Below are positions 33,612 through 46,115 of a DNA stretch of 64,000 nucleotides, piece after piece; position 1 is the stretch's first letter, and every line of letters starts with the position of its first letter. Where the stretch lies: contig CAKJVC010000229.1 in the NCBI GenBank assembly GCA_918026815.1, forward strand, positions 124,001 to 188,000, read 5' to 3'. Origin of the DNA: Chalara sp. BL73 (lineage: Eukaryota; Ascomycota; Leotiomycetes; Helotiales). The notes under the pieces are model-generated. The model saw nothing but the letters and a program-made list of their open reading frames with translations, searched no databases and was not told the DNA's origin. Position numbers and translations under genes: made by a program.

Positions 33612-34512
33612 CAGAATAAACTATACAGTCATCACAACTGCAGCGTGACCCCTTGCCCACAGAGACACATAAATGAAAGCTCTTCCCACTTATGACCAGA
33701 TGCAGAAAGACGAGCCTAGTTACGGGGTGAATAAACTCAAGATACAATGTGTGAGATTGTGGACTGTATTAAATAAGGATACCGACTGTGAAGGAAATTT
33801 TAGTCCAAGTAACCTTGATTTCAGCACATGCGAAAGTAGGTTAGTGCTAGAGAATCTTAGGATAGAGGCTCGATCATTATTTGCCTATTGGCGAGTGATT
33901 TAGGACGAAGAGAGTGCCTCTCCAGTACTTGAATCTGACAGTATCGAGCTTTGAAGAATACATATACATGCCATCAATACTTTGGGGACCCTCTGAGCAC
34001 TGAGAAAGATGACAACGTTCGGAGGGTTATTCCATATTGTCACAAGCTTTGCTTTGACTTTTTCCACACCTGTATCCATCGGCAAATAAACGTACGGAGC
34101 CGGAGGTCCAGAAACGTAGTAATGAATATTGGCCACCGCAGTTAGTAATAATTTCTGCCCATGGATCAAAGCACTTTGAGGAATTACGAGACCTCATAGC
34201 TTCCCTCGTGTCCTGTCAATTCGGTATGAAGGTGCCGGGTCCGCATATAAAGGTTGATATATTGATATATTGATGATTGACATCAACAACAAATGAGACT
34301 GCTGAATACCGGGGGTGATCTAAGCTTTGAGTCCCGTCTCATCAATTTGGCCAGAGTTCGATCTCTATGGGTCAATTGACACTGGAGGATGATATAACGC
34401 TGGGTAGGTGGAGGGGTGTAGCTATCACGGCCAAACTATTTATTTATCCTTCTCAAAACCCGCCCTCACAGATTGAATCCTCTTCTAATTATCACTCTAT
34501 CCTCTCAAGACC
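33612..34512. other. Intergenic region
   Basis: About 900 bp. Near 34249-34275 the octamer TTGATATA is repeated in tandem about 250 bp before the VOC gene. No gene supported. Confidence 0.4.
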
Positions 34513-34956
34513 ATGAATTCACCAACAGATTACTACCGTACCAATCCTCAACGACGTGGCCTCCTGGGTCATATCTCATTCGGTGTGAAGTCCTACCAGC
34601 GCTCCAAAACATTCTATACAGCGTTGCTCGCACCACTTGGCGTGCGCCTTGTGTATGATAACCCGGCACGTACAACCCTCGGATATGGCTTTGACGAGGA
34701 TCACGAGCTGTTGAATATCTTTGAGCACTCAGATCAAGCGCATCCTCCGGGAAAGGGATGCCATTTAGCCTTTAACGCGCCATCGAGAAAGGCCGTGAGA
34801 GAGTTTTGGGAGGCAGGGTGTAGTAATGGAGGTGTGAGCGACGGAGAACCAGGAGTTAGGAAGCATTACGGACCATTCTACTATGCTGCGTTTCTCTTGG
34901 ATCCTGATGGGTATAGATTAGAGGTTGTGTATCAAGAAGAGGATAAAGAACCATGA
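34513..34956 (+). CDS. Glyoxalase/VOC-superfamily protein
   Basis: Single exon, 147 residues. The paired beta-alpha-beta-beta-beta units of the vicinal oxygen chelate fold are visible: GHISFGVKSYQRSKTFY at residues ~18-34, HLAFNAPSRKAVREF in the middle, and DPDGYRLEVV at the end. Candidate metal ligands are His20, the His of CHLAF and the Glu of RLEVV. The family includes glyoxalase I, dioxygenases and antibiotic-binding proteins; this short single-domain type is mostly uncharacterised in fungi. Likely cytosolic, no targeting signal seen. Upstream flank is compact, with the ATG in a good context (ACCATGA). Confidence 0.88.
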   Translation: MNSPTDYYRTNPQRRGLLGHISFGVKSYQRSKTFYTALLAPLGVRLVYDNPARTTLGYGFDEDHELLNIFEHSDQAHPPGKGCHLAFNAPSRKAVREFWEAGCSNGGVSDGEPGVRKHYGPFYYAAFLLDPDGYRLEVVYQEEDKEP

Positions 34957-35298
34957 GATGTCGGCTCGAGATTGCTAAGGCTCAACGGATATCTTGTGCA
35001 CCATTCGGAGAATGCCTCACAATAACTGGAACAGCCTGGTATCAGACTTCTCGTTTTAGTTTTGAGCAACCAGTTCAGTTTGGAAACAAATCTTGAGAGC
35101 CAGGATAAAGATTCCTTCATCAGAGCCGCCGGGTAGTACCTGGGAAAATCACACGTGACCCAGGCCCTCTCTTATCATCGATAAGCTGGTCTTCCTACCC
35201 AAACAATGCTGCCAAGGTTGATCCACCGCTCAAGATTAAAGTCACAACGTCTGAAGATACATTCAAAAGGGCATCCGTGACCGTCCACCCGCCAAGAT
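34957..35298. other. Short intergenic region
   Basis: Serves as VOC gene 3' flank and amidohydrolase promoter. It contains a CACACGTG box near 35150. Nothing else seen. Confidence 0.4.
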
Positions 35299-37344
35299 AT
35301 GGAATCGCTCACGAGTCTCTCTGTTACAGTAGTAATCGGAGTGCTTCTGGCCTCTGCAGCAAGTTTTACAAACACATTTTTCAGTAGCCCCAAGCCAGTT
35401 CTATATTGCGTCCCTAGCGACTCTGCACAGTTTATCACTACCTTAGACCCATCTTTACCTCAAGCAAAATGTTTTCGTGTTGCGAACGGAGTATTTACGG
35501 AGATTCTCAAAGAGATCCCATCTTCTGAAGAGGAATTTGTCACATTAGATGGATATGTCTTTCCTGGTATCATAGAGTCTCATGGGCATATCTTGCAGTA
35601 TGGAGAAATGCTAGAGTCTGTTCCGCTCTACGGAGCCGAAAGCATTGATGAAGTAATCTCAAGGGTCAAGAAATTTCTAGCAGATCATGCAGGTGAAGGA
35701 TATGGCGCCCGGAAGAAATGGGTTCGAGGAATTGGTTGGGATCAGGCACATTTTGGCGGTGTGATGCCAACTGCAGTTCGTAAAATTTTAATTCCATTGA
35801 AACATTGATGACGTGCCATGGCTAACCTGTGTTCAGAAAGACCTTGGAGCTGATCCAGCTTTAGCTGATCTCTACATTATGCTTGATCGTGTTGATGTGC
35901 ATTGTGTTTGGACTAGTCAAAAGGTCCTTGACCTTCTCCCCAGCCCGCTACCAGATGCCCCACCAGGAGGTGTTGTTGTCAGTGATCCAGGGCCTGGTGT
36001 ATTTTGCGACAATGCTATGGATGCCATCATCAATCCTATAGCGCCGAAACCGGATAATTCTCAGAAGATCAGATGGTTCAAAACCGCAATGGCTGAGTTG
36101 ACTAAGGTAGGAATCACTGGGGTAGGTGATGCTGGCATGCGTCCAGATGATATCAAAATTCTGGAAGGAATGGCCGTCAAGAAGGAGCTCCCTCTCAGGG
36201 TAAATGTGATGTTGGAATGTCCAGAAAGAAATTCTTTCTGTCCTCAACACATTTGGGATCTGAAACTCATTCGTTCTGGCAATGGCCGCGAAGGGCTAGG
36301 TGATAGCACTCTGTTACTTGGTGGGGTCAAACTTTTCGCGGATGGCGCTTTGGGATCCTGGGGAGCGGCCCTTCTTGAGCCATATTCTGATAAAACTGAT
36401 ATTAAGGGAACCATGCTTATTAATGAAACAGAACTGGAGATTGTTGTAAATCAGGTACTATATCATCATCTATAGCTCTGGATGAACTTCTTTACTGACG
36501 AAGAACAGTGGTATAACGTCAATTGGCAGGTCAATATTCACGCCATTGGTGACCGGGCAAACCATGCCGCCGTTAATGCCTTCGAGTCAATATTTGGACA
36601 GTACTGTCAAGATTGCAACGAACTTACTAGATTTAGGATCGAGCATGCTCAGATAATCGTACGTATTGACCTATTTCATAATTTGTCAATGTTAATAAGG
36701 ATTAGAGCCCTGAAGACCAAAGACGGATCGCAAAAATGGGTATCATCCCGAGTATTCAACCCACGCATGCAACTTCTGACATGGCTTATGCACTCGATCG
36801 CCTCGGCTCAGAGAGGCTGCAGCACTCTGCATACAGAATGGCAAGTTTTATACCAAAAGATGCACGGGAAGATCGGTTGTACCAAGGCCCAGTTCTTGGT
36901 TCCGATTTTCCAGTTGAGCCACCGAATCCATTCCATGGAATGTATGCTGCAGTGACACGTTTAAATCCAGCGACAGGAACTAGTCCATCAGGAGATGGTG
37001 GCTGGTATCCAGAGGAAGCACTGACCGTTGATGAAGCTTTGCATGGCTTTACGAGGAATGCAGCATACGGCTGGTTTCAAGAGAGTAAGACAGGGGCCAT
37101 TGAAGTGGGTAAATGGAGCGATTGGATTGTGATCGATCGCGATATCCTAGAGGACAAGTCGGGTAAGGGCCTGAGAGACGTCAAGGTACGCCAGACCTGG
37201 ATGGGTGGCCATCAAGTTTACCCCATACCAGAGATGATTGGGGAAGATGAACGAGGACTGTCTGAAAAGATCACCAACAGGACAAGAAAGAGCATCAATA
37301 AAATACTGCAAGTAATGACAGGCGATATCAACTTCGAGCTTTAA
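35299..37344 (+). CDS. YtcJ-like amidohydrolase with N-terminal signal/anchor
   Basis: Four exons: 35299-35775, 35837-36454, 36509-36658 and 36706-37344 (627 residues). All introns are phase 0; donors are GTTCGT, GTACTA and GTACGT. A hydrophobic N-terminus (SVTVVIGVLLASAASF, residues 8-23) suggests secretion or membrane anchoring. The amidohydrolase_3 domain shows ESHGHI (metal ligands His95 and His97), the KLFADGALGS strand, INIHAIGDRAN-type VNIHAIGDRAN with a His ligand, RIEHAQII with another, and GSDFPVEPPNPF with the catalytic/metal Asp near the C-terminal side. The final part carries GWYPEEALTVDEALHGFTRNAAY. Family knowledge: metal-dependent hydrolysis of C-N bonds, with varied N-acyl or cyclic amide substrates; none can be chosen here. 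Only 342 bp separate it from the VOC gene upstream. Confidence 0.9.
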
Positions 37345-38264
37345 ATGTACATTTGAATAGAATCAAGCCATTCTCATACTATATATTATATTTCTCTGTC
37401 TGAACGGCTCTTTGGTTGACTAAAGGGAGTGAAAGAGAGCCAGAAAGGGAAAGCAGGGGAACAAATGAAAATGTGAATGGTACATTGAGCTTTCGCAATT
37501 ATAATTTCCATTCTTGAAAATCAAACTAAGAGATGAGTTGGCCGGCCGGGACGGGGAGCGCGGGAGGAGATCCCCCCGCACCGCAAATCATAATGATCTT
37601 TGGGCAGCCTTGCAGATAATGATATGCAGTAATCTACGGAACAACTGTTAGAATCTGACCACAATAGCATTTAGATCAGGAGACACTACAATTAATGCTT
37701 AATCATAACATGCAGCAAAGCACAAAGAGACGATTCCGCAGCTTCTTTAACTGTCAGGTACTGTACCTTTGGAAGTAGCGGAGCAGCGACTAAGCATAAA
37801 CGTATGAGGCCACAGTTAGGGCTGCGTTGACCCTAAAGCAGAACACTGGCGATGGATAGATACTTATATCACGATGCTTTCACCTTTGTGTGTTTCGCCG
37901 TTCAATTCACTCGCGCGTCACGTTACCATGTAAAATCCTCATTTATGTAACATAGTCAATTGCCAGAGCCTCGCCTGACTTGATTCGTGGGTGATTGGAA
38001 ACAGCCAATGCCAAGATGAAGCTCCAACCTCACCACGACAGCAAGTCCCACCATCAACCTCCACCTCATCCTCCACCGTCTTTTCATCGACACCCATCTT
38101 ACTCAGGTTTGCTAACTATACACTATTCTTGATGTCATTCTCGCCTTTCGCAGAGCCAACACTTGTTCCTAAGCTACGATTGTGAAAGTTGCTCCACATG
38201 CAGATCGACCAGCCAGCGCATCCTATTAAGCGCCTGGCCAACCACCATATTCACCCTCTCCAAC
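37345..38264. other. Intergenic region
   Basis: About 920 bp, with an AT-rich start and a CCACC/CATC-rich segment around 38020-38090 just before the next gene, likely its leader. No coding feature seen. Confidence 0.4.
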
Positions 38265-41023
38265 ATGGCTCAGAAGGATCGAGAGAGTACATTGGAGGAG
38301 AAGCCAACTGAGAGGCGACATCGTACAAAAGCAGAAAAGGAAGCCAGTCGAGCACACAAGTCGTCTCGAAGCTCAAGAACGAAATCCATTGATCCTGATA
38401 CTGGCGAAGTGGTTAAGTCTTCTCGCAGACATCGAACGAGTTCTCTGAGGGATAAGGATAGCAACTCTCAAAAATCTTCATCTATGGCAGATCTGGTACC
38501 TGAGTTGTCGCGAACAGCATCTACACCCGGCGCAACATCAAGGAGCAGTCTTCCATATCCTAGTTTCAACAAAGCTCATAGCAGAGAAGCGGTCAATAGC
38601 AGGGAGGACTTTAGAACTCCGGTCAAGGACATATATACCCCGGATCCGACAGATGTTGGCTTGGACGAGAAGCTGAAATCTAAATCCACAGATAATGTTA
38701 CTTCAAAAGCCGCGAATGTTACAAAGGATGGACGGCCACCGAGTCCGCCAGAGACGGAAGTGTCACAGCCACGAAAAGGTACGCCCAGCCGGATGACGAA
38801 ATTGCAGGAGGAAATTGAAATCGAAACGCGGCCCAGCTCGAGAAATTCGCTCTCTGGCAAGCCAAGGACAGATAAGGATGACAAGTCAAAGCTGTCAACC
38901 AAGTCCAAGAGTTCCAATGCGAGCACAGCTCTTAAATCACCTAGAACTCAACCTCACGAATCTTTGGAAAGCACATACACTGGTTATAGCATGGATTCGG
39001 GGGAATCGAATCTCACATCTGTTGCGCCAAAAAAAATAGTTCCGCCAAACATAGATACATACTCATCGCCAGACTCAGCGCAGGACTCGTCACCAAGAAC
39101 TCCTACGCAGACTCCACAATTTCCTCCTCCATCAGTGGATGAGATCAAACCTGCGCCCTCACCATTCATCCATTTCGATGTTCAAGGTGCTGCATCCAGT
39201 GAGTTCAACTCACCGCAGCCTCCACCTCCACCTCCACCACCAACCGTACCTGTGGATGCACCCCGGGTTGACTATTTACTGCAGAATGGAGGATTGCCAC
39301 GACCTGCCCCAAAGACTTTGATCTCGGTTACGCCTGCATTCCCATCCTATCATAACCCCAATCGTGGCCCTGCACCATTGGCTTCAGAAATCGAACGGAT
39401 ATTTGGTCCTTATTTCAGTGTGCTTGACCAGTACGAGACAGTGATGCGTAAGAACGGTTCAATGGCAGTCGCTACTGGATATCGTTCTGTTGCTCGACGG
39501 TTACTTGATAGACTAGAAAATGTCTTCAATCGAGATCTTTCTTCTGAAGGATGTGTTTGTGTAATGTGCCATGATCCCGACTATGAAATGCACGAGGGCT
39601 CTCGTGGGTTGGGGTGGGGTGAGGTATTGGAGTGGGTTAGTGGTAGACGTGAATTACCTATGTGGCCAGCATTTGATTTCGCAACTCTCGGAGTGAAAAC
39701 ATCAGAGGATCTTGCTGGTCTGGGAATCTCAGAAAATCGTTCTAACAACGGGCCAGTTCGGCCTGGATCACCAGTCAAGATAGATCCAGATATCGCGGAA
39801 GAATACCGAGAGCATTATTTGAAACAGACACAAAAGACAAAAGCTGCGGTTAACAAATGGCTCTCCAGTTGCCCTGAAACGGCCGCCACGCCTCCTCAAG
39901 AAGTTGACGACGAAACATTGTCATTCGCCATTTTGACTCACCTGGATCAGTACGATCGGCCAATATTCAACGCGTTAATCTCGGGTTCGACCGTATTGCA
40001 ACCAGCCTCAAGAGCACCAACCCCATTTCGTAAACCCCGCCCAGAGTTTATGATTAAGACTGTGGGTTCCCTGCAACGATTATATCGCCTGCAAAAGCCG
40101 CCACGGGATCCCGAAGCTGCCATTTATCTACTCAAGAACCCGCATATTCATAACTTGATAGCCACTTTGTCGGGTATCAATTTACACGAGTGGGAGATCC
40201 TGACCTCTGGCCGCTTTGATGGATTTTTGTGGTCTGGGACCGACTCAGAAAACCCTTCTCCAGCTGTTTCGCGTGGCCCGACTCCTTCAAATGCTATCCC
40301 TCCCCGCGGTCCTATGTCTCCTGCTTTCCGTCAAGCCAACCTGTCACGTAATCAAGGGCCATTCTCGCCTATGCGTTCGCAGACATTCTCACCTTCCATG
40401 GGGTCTACCGGTGGACCATCTCGTGGACCCACGCCGTTTAATTATCGGCAGCCTGTTTCTAACGATGAAGAAGCAGAGATTCAAGCTCTGGGCGAGATTG
40501 AACGTGAAATATATAAAGGTATGGAAATGCTTGAAGATGCTTTTGAAGAGCTGCATCGAAAAGCGGAAATAGTACGACGAGAAATGCGTGAGCGTGGATT
40601 GGCATTATCAATGTCTCTCAACTCCAGAAGGGAAAGCAACCCTGATATCTTGGCTTCAAGCACACCCGGTCTTCCTTCAGCCGGCCTTGGACTAGGATAC
40701 GAAAGACCAAGCTGGGCAGATGGCGCCAGCGAAGTAGGTACTGAAATGGTATGGGATGACGACGATTCGCAGAACGAATTATTTCCAGATGGTATGTGTT
40801 CCAACTCATCATGCTCCTGCATATTATAGGTTCTTGCAGTCTGCTTGCCTTTCTGGTCTTTGGACAAGTTATCCAGGGATTCTTAATCGTCGTTGTGTGA
40901 GCATCATACTAACTATCCATCTCAGACTCTGCCAGCAACATCAGCTCGCACCGACATAGGAGACCGAAGAGGAGAAATGAACGACGAACACCAGCACTAG
41001 TAGAAGAAGAGGATGAGGACTAG
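38265..41023 (+). CDS. Conserved ascomycete protein of unknown function with Cys motif and disordered N-terminus
   Basis: Exon 1 is 38265-40791 and exon 2 is 40926-41023, separated by a 134-nt phase-1 intron, giving 874 residues. The first ~390 residues are disordered: Arg/Lys/Ser-rich (many SR and RS dipeptides), Thr-Pro sites and a poly-Pro run. The centre, about 395-680, is folded. It contains ERIFGPYFSVLDQYETVM, YRSVARRLLDRLE, and GCVCVMCH with Cys-x-Cys-x-x-Cys-His spacing followed by acidic residues; GLGWGEVLEWVSGRRELPMWPAF follows, cited in parts. A last region (about 745-800) is a charged helix (EIEREIYKGMEMLEDAFEELH, coiled-coil-like). The final exon is basic then acidic (RRPKRRN, EEEDED). 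I have seen similar proteins listed as a DNA glycosylase, but no helix-hairpin-helix or glycosylase motif is visible, so I would not use that name. Confidence 0.85.
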
Positions 41024-41983
41024 GATTCCACAGCCACATTCATATGTAACGAAGCTTACGAATTTTACGACACAGTTATTCGACACTGCTTAAGGATAGT
41101 GTCAAACAGCCACTGGCGCCAGAGCATATTTGCAGCACAAGGTCGTGCCAATCCGAGCGAAACCAGTGTCCAGGACATGACGAATATCATGAATTTCAGG
41201 GTTTAGCATTTGTACATGAACATGGTTCGAGCAGACTCGAACAGCATTGTAAAGGTGTTATAGCATAGCGAGGCATACAAGACCTGGGTTTTCTGAGAGG
41301 CCTTGCTTGTATTTCCAGCTGGGCGGAAATGAACAGGCGTTCATGGTTTTAGAGTAGCCAAATGAAAAGGAAACTTGTCATGACACAGAACAGACCGGTG
41401 CTATGTCATTTCGTGTTTACGATAGTGTCGCACGAGATCTGGCTTGTAGTACATTTTTGAATGATATCCTTGGCGTTGTAGACTCCACAATACCTTGCGA
41501 AAGATGTGCTATGGTCGTGCAGATCTCTGTATTTTCTAGTCTTCCGGTGCAAAGATCTGCTATCGCAACTTCAAAATGTCATAGATCAAACCACATCTGT
41601 TCCTGCATGATGATGTGCACAAGATCATCAATCTCCGTCCGCTGCCAATGTCGCCGTCAACCAATAGGACGTTCACCATTTGCTGCCGAGACGTTTCGCT
41701 AGGAACCTGCGAAGTTTGAAAGGTCGAAGCGGTCCCGCATAGGCTTGCTGATTTGTGGCAAGCCATGTAATTCTGTCCTTCATGTTGGTGATTGTTGGTA
41801 ATATATTGCGGCTGAATAATTTTGTTTGAAAAACAATTTTATTATTCTTTCCTACCTCAAATTTTGTTTGTAGATCATATCAATCTTTGCATCAGAGATA
41901 TTATCTCATCTAATGACTTCGTTCTGTCTGCAAAATAGTGTATTGTGCTCTTTTCTGAAGTATCCATTCTGAACAAGGTAAGA
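41024..41983. other. Intergenic region
   Basis: About 960 bp. Frames at 41403-41702 (+) and 41560-41766 (-) overlap each other and show no family signature. Not called. Confidence 0.4.
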
Positions 41984-43019
41984 ATGGGTATACGAATTGT
42001 TCAAGGTAGGTCAAGCCTCGTCATTCCACGACTCACACACTAAGAAACGTCAAGTCTGTGGCCTCTGGTTCTGGGCAGCTTTCACATTTTTCTTTTTTGT
42101 TCTACTGCACCAGTACCGAATCATATCCCTGCCAGCTATTCAAACTCCCTCCGAGAGCATAAATCATGAAGCTATTCGAGCAGGCCTCAATACGTCAGAA
42201 CGTTTCGCACGTTCAGAGGCATCATGGAGAGCCAGCGTTGATCTGCGTCATAAGATAGCAGCACAAGGAATGGATCCGCAGAATCCGCTCTTCTCCTCGA
42301 ACTTCATGCAGCATCCATACACCATCTGGGACTTCTATCCGCCAAGCTGGACGTGTCCGCATGATGTTCAGCGGGTAGGTAGACTGGGTGATGGCGGAAA
42401 ATGGGTGTGTGGAATGAGTCTTTATGAGACAGTTCCTGCACCAAAATTAGCAGGAGATAAAGAGACGATCATTTATAGCTTTGGCATTAACGGGGAGAGC
42501 ACGTTCGAGGAAGATATGCTGGCCCGAATCCCGAGCTCGAGGATTTGGGCGTACGACTTCTCTGTCGAGTCCTTCGGACCACAGCTCTCTCCGTCCCATG
42601 CCTCTCGCGCGCACTTCCGCAAGCTGGGGCTGGGCAATACCGATGAGGCGGAGAAAACACCGCCGTTCTATACATTGCAAACGCTCATGGCGCAGAATCA
42701 GCATACCTATATCGATATCCTGAAAATCGACATCGAAGGCGCGGAGTATAAGTCGCTGGAGGCGTTTATGGATTCGTGCGTGGAGGAGAAAATGATGCCG
42801 GTTGGGCAAATCATGATTGAGCTGCATCTGAATCGCGAGACCGGCTTTGAGTGGTTTATGGGGTGGTGGGAACGGCTTGAGAGCTTGGGGATGCGACCGA
42901 CGTGGCTGGAGGTTAATTTGCTTGCTATTACACTTGTACAAGAGCATTCTGATCCAGGATGTGTGGAGTTCGTGCTTGTGAATTCGAAGGACGAGAGAAG
43001 TGTTCTGTTGGCGGAGTGA
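41984..43019 (+). CDS. Membrane-anchored METTL24-like methyltransferase-domain protein
   Basis: Exon 1 (41984-42005) gives Met-Gly-Ile-Arg-Ile-Val-Gln; a 49-nt intron (GTAGGT...CAAG) follows, then exon 2 at 42055-43019. Total 328 residues. This model supplies an ATG, which the long downstream frame otherwise lacks. Residues 8-27 are a strong signal anchor (LWFWAAFTFFFFVLL). The domain shows the family hallmarks CPHDVQRVGRLGDGGKWVCG, IIYSFGINGESTFEEDML (a glycine-loop-like SAM region) and DILKIDIEGAEYKSL. These place it with Methyltransf_22/METTL24-type proteins. Methylated substrate and location (Golgi lumen by topology) are inferred only. No genes of the same type lie next to it. Confidence 0.85.
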
Positions 43020-44631
43020 GAAGGCTATCAAGGTCACTTGTGTGTATATTTAGAGCCTAGAATTGCTCCTTATAGAATTAGAAAGATGGAATCCTCCTTT
43101 CGCAGTCACTGTGAAAAATTATGCAACATTCGTAGAGTGTCGTTTATGTAAAGCTATGGTCCCTGGTAATTAAGCTATGAAGGGAGTCTCTTGATGGATT
43201 CACGGGTTCAGACAATTCGGTATCTATGATGCTTTCTCTATTTTTCATGTGCTCAATATCAACTAGCACATTCAATCCGTGTGGATAATATCAATCACCA
43301 CGACCAGGAAGTTCCTTGGAGAGGTATACTCAGACTGAGTGTCTCTAAATTCTAACTTTTGTAAGGGTATGATTACTTTTATAATATCTTATAATTAGTC
43401 GCCTTTAAATATCTTTGAAGAACCTTGAAAGGAATTCGATCGTGATGTTGATCTTAGAAGCCTACAGTTATTCTTCATAGTATTCATAATAACTGTAGAA
43501 GTCTGCAGCTGAGATTCTAGTTTCCGCTCTATAGACTTCTGTCTAAGAACCTGCTCTTCGGCTATTTTGTTTGACTCTTGCAGCAATTGATGGACTATTT
43601 GGACTCGAAAAGCTTTATCCACCTCGGTCGGTGGGTCGGACTTCCTACAGCTGAAGCGTTATAATGGAAATCATGAAGTCGTACTATTATTATAGATTGA
43701 CATCATAGCGACGCACATCAGTCAACCCAACCTCCTTTGAACTATATATCCAAACAAATCGAAATTAAGATCCCGAAACTATTATTCTTATCCTGGCGTG
43801 GCAGAAATAATATGTGACTGCAAAGTCTACATTTCATCCATTGTTCTCATTCTAGTCACCGTGGTACTGAAGGCTTCTTCTGGGACCATCACACAATTCT
43901 CTCTCCCAAGATGACACAATTTCCATTATATTACGTACTTATTGCCAGAAAATCCAAAACCAGTACTCCCTGAGGTTATCATGCTAATATTCTGTCTCTG
44001 TACATAGGGAGTAGGTCAACTTTGAATATTCCGCTTTGCACAGATCACAAAATCTGAAGGATCTCTTCTATTCATGCTCATTAACATAGGATGTCTTCAA
44101 AATTCAGATCATTCACTGTACCCGCTTGAGGTTAGAAGCCTCAGTATGCCCCTCTGTTTCAATCTCATCATGTAGTCCGAATCAGTTCGGACATCCCATC
44201 ATTGGAGAAGCTCCCGGCTTCGAGGTTATGTCAAATCTACTCTTTGAGCTTCTTACTGATGTTGTAAACTAGATTCTCTAAACCTCCGTTTTCAGTCTGT
44301 CACATGTCTGGATCTTTTGTGTTATTCCGATACATGGCTATCAACTGCCCGAAGATGGCAAAGAAGGACCACCCGTTGCTGTTCGTCATATGATACATAA
44401 GCCTTAGAAATGAGGCAATAATTCACATCCACGTGGACAGCTAAGTGAAACCCCTGCCAATAATAAATTTCGGATGAATGACGTTGAAGCTTGGCGTCGC
44501 GTCCCTTAAATGTCCTTTCAAGTTATTTTTCGTTTTGACCAGCACTAGAACACAAAGCCTTAAGAAAAAGAAAGGCCGAGTACCTGCAAACCTTCTCGTC
44601 GCTCCCATCACACAACTATAGAATCGCCAAG
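43020..44631. other. Long AT-rich intergenic region
   Basis: About 1.6 kb, visibly AT-rich. One minus-strand frame at 43395-43622 would encode a 75-residue Glu/Gln/Lys-rich helix. It has no relatives I recognise and may be a fragment of a lost gene. The right end is the promoter of the phosphotransferase gene. Confidence 0.4.
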
Positions 44632-46115
44632 ATGGTCTACGTCCGTCAAGACAAGTTGCCAAATCTCAAGCAGTACAAGTACAGCGGTGTTGATCATTCA
44701 CTGTTGTCGCGCTATGTGCTCAAACCATTTTACACCCACGTTGTCATAAAATGCTTTCCCATGTGGATGGCCCCAAATCTGATAACCTTGACTGGGTTTG
44801 GATTTGTGGTTATCAACCTCCTGACTATGTTGTGGTACAACCCAACACTGGATCAAGATTGTCCACGATGGGTCTACGCATCTTGGGCGGTCGGGCTGTT
44901 TCTATACCAGACGTTTGATGCTGTCGATGGATCACAAGCGTAAGAAAAGTTCCCGGTTCTTCTGTTATATCTGTAAGTCTGGCTGATGCAATTTACAGAC
45001 GGCGGACACGCCAGAGTGGGCCTCTTGGAGAACTATTTGATCATGGAGTCGACGCGATCAACACCTCACTCGAATGTCTAATTTTCGCCGCGTCGCAGAA
45101 CTTGGGACAAGGGTGGAAAACAGTTTTGGTACTCTTTGGATGTATGATCACAGTTCAAAGGACATGGAAGCCTGCTAATGAGATTTAGCACTCTTGACTT
45201 TCTATGTACAAACTTGGGACGAATATCACACGAAGACCCTCACGCTTGGTATAATTTCTGGCCCGGTCGAAGGAATCGTTATTATCATCCTGGTCTATAC
45301 ATTCACAGCCATCAAAGGAGGCGCCAGCTTTTGGCAGCAGTCCCTATTTCGCTCTGTTGGAATACCAGAGTCACCTCTTATTCCTGATTACGTCTATAAC
45401 ATGGCATTTAACGAGTGGTACATGGTTCAAGGAGGTATTGTACTGGTCCTGAACACTATTCAATCGTAAGCTATATCTACAATCAGGTTGATACACGCTA
45501 ATGTGATTAGTGCTGTGAATGTCGTCAAGATCCGCAGAGAGCGCGGGGACAAATCCCGTGGTGCTCTGCTTGGCCTTATTCCGTTCTTCGTCACATGGAC
45601 TCTCATTCCGGCATACCTTCTACTCAATCCTGAAATTCTCTACAATCATCTTGTCCCATTCGTCTTTTTCGCAGGCATTGTCAATGCATACTCGGTGGGC
45701 CAAATGATTACCGCGCATCTTGTCAAGCTCGAATTCCCATATTACAACGTTTTGGTTCTGTTCTTGGCATATGGAGTGTTTGATTCTTTGGGACCTTTCT
45801 TGCAAAGCCATATTGGTGTTGGATGGCCGAGTGCACTGGGCGCAGGGGACTACCAAGTAGCCTATCTCTTCTTGATGTTGGGCGCTGCTATTGGGGTCTA
45901 TGGAAGCTTTGTGGTGAGTCTCAGTAAGTATGTTATCATTGGATTGGCTAACGATATTTCAGGTCGATGTGATTGTTACAATTTGCGATTATATGGACAT
46001 TTGGTGCTTGACCATCAAGCACCCTTGGACGGATGAGATGTTTGCGGCGGAGAAAAAGGAGCAAGAAGCCGCCGAGAGGAAGAAGCAGCTTGAGGAGTCT
46101 AAGAAGGAACTGTAG
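44632..46115 (+). CDS. EPT1: sn-1,2-diacylglycerol choline/ethanolamine phosphotransferase
   Basis: Exons 44632-44939, 44999-45141, 45189-45465, 45511-45913 and 45963-46115 (427 residues). Introns are 45-59 nt. The CDP-alcohol phosphotransferase signature is complete: D99-G-x2-A103-R-x8-G113-x3-D117-x3-D121. The codon for A103 is split by intron 1. Several hydrophobic segments (about 8-10) span the ER membrane. LTFYVQTWDEYHTKTLTLGIISGP and the C-terminal DYMDIWCLTIKHP block are typical of Ept1/Cpt1. The last 30 residues are a charged helix rich in Glu, Lys and Gln. Reaction: CDP-choline or CDP-ethanolamine plus diacylglycerol gives PC or PE in the Kennedy pathway. Choline versus ethanolamine preference cannot be told; the symbol is a best guess (EPT1 or CPT1). 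Confidence 0.94.

Noticed and set aside
34340..34370. Sequence resembling a tRNA B-box
   Set aside because: No A-box at the right distance and no cloverleaf folding seen; not called as a tRNA.
39210..39245. CCACCT repeat as a microsatellite
   Set aside because: It is the coding sequence of a poly-Pro run in the 874-residue protein, not a separate element.
41560..41766. Minus-strand frame resembling an ankyrin-type repeat
   Set aside because: Only a vague VNVLLxxGxD match, single unit, overlapping an equally weak plus-strand frame.
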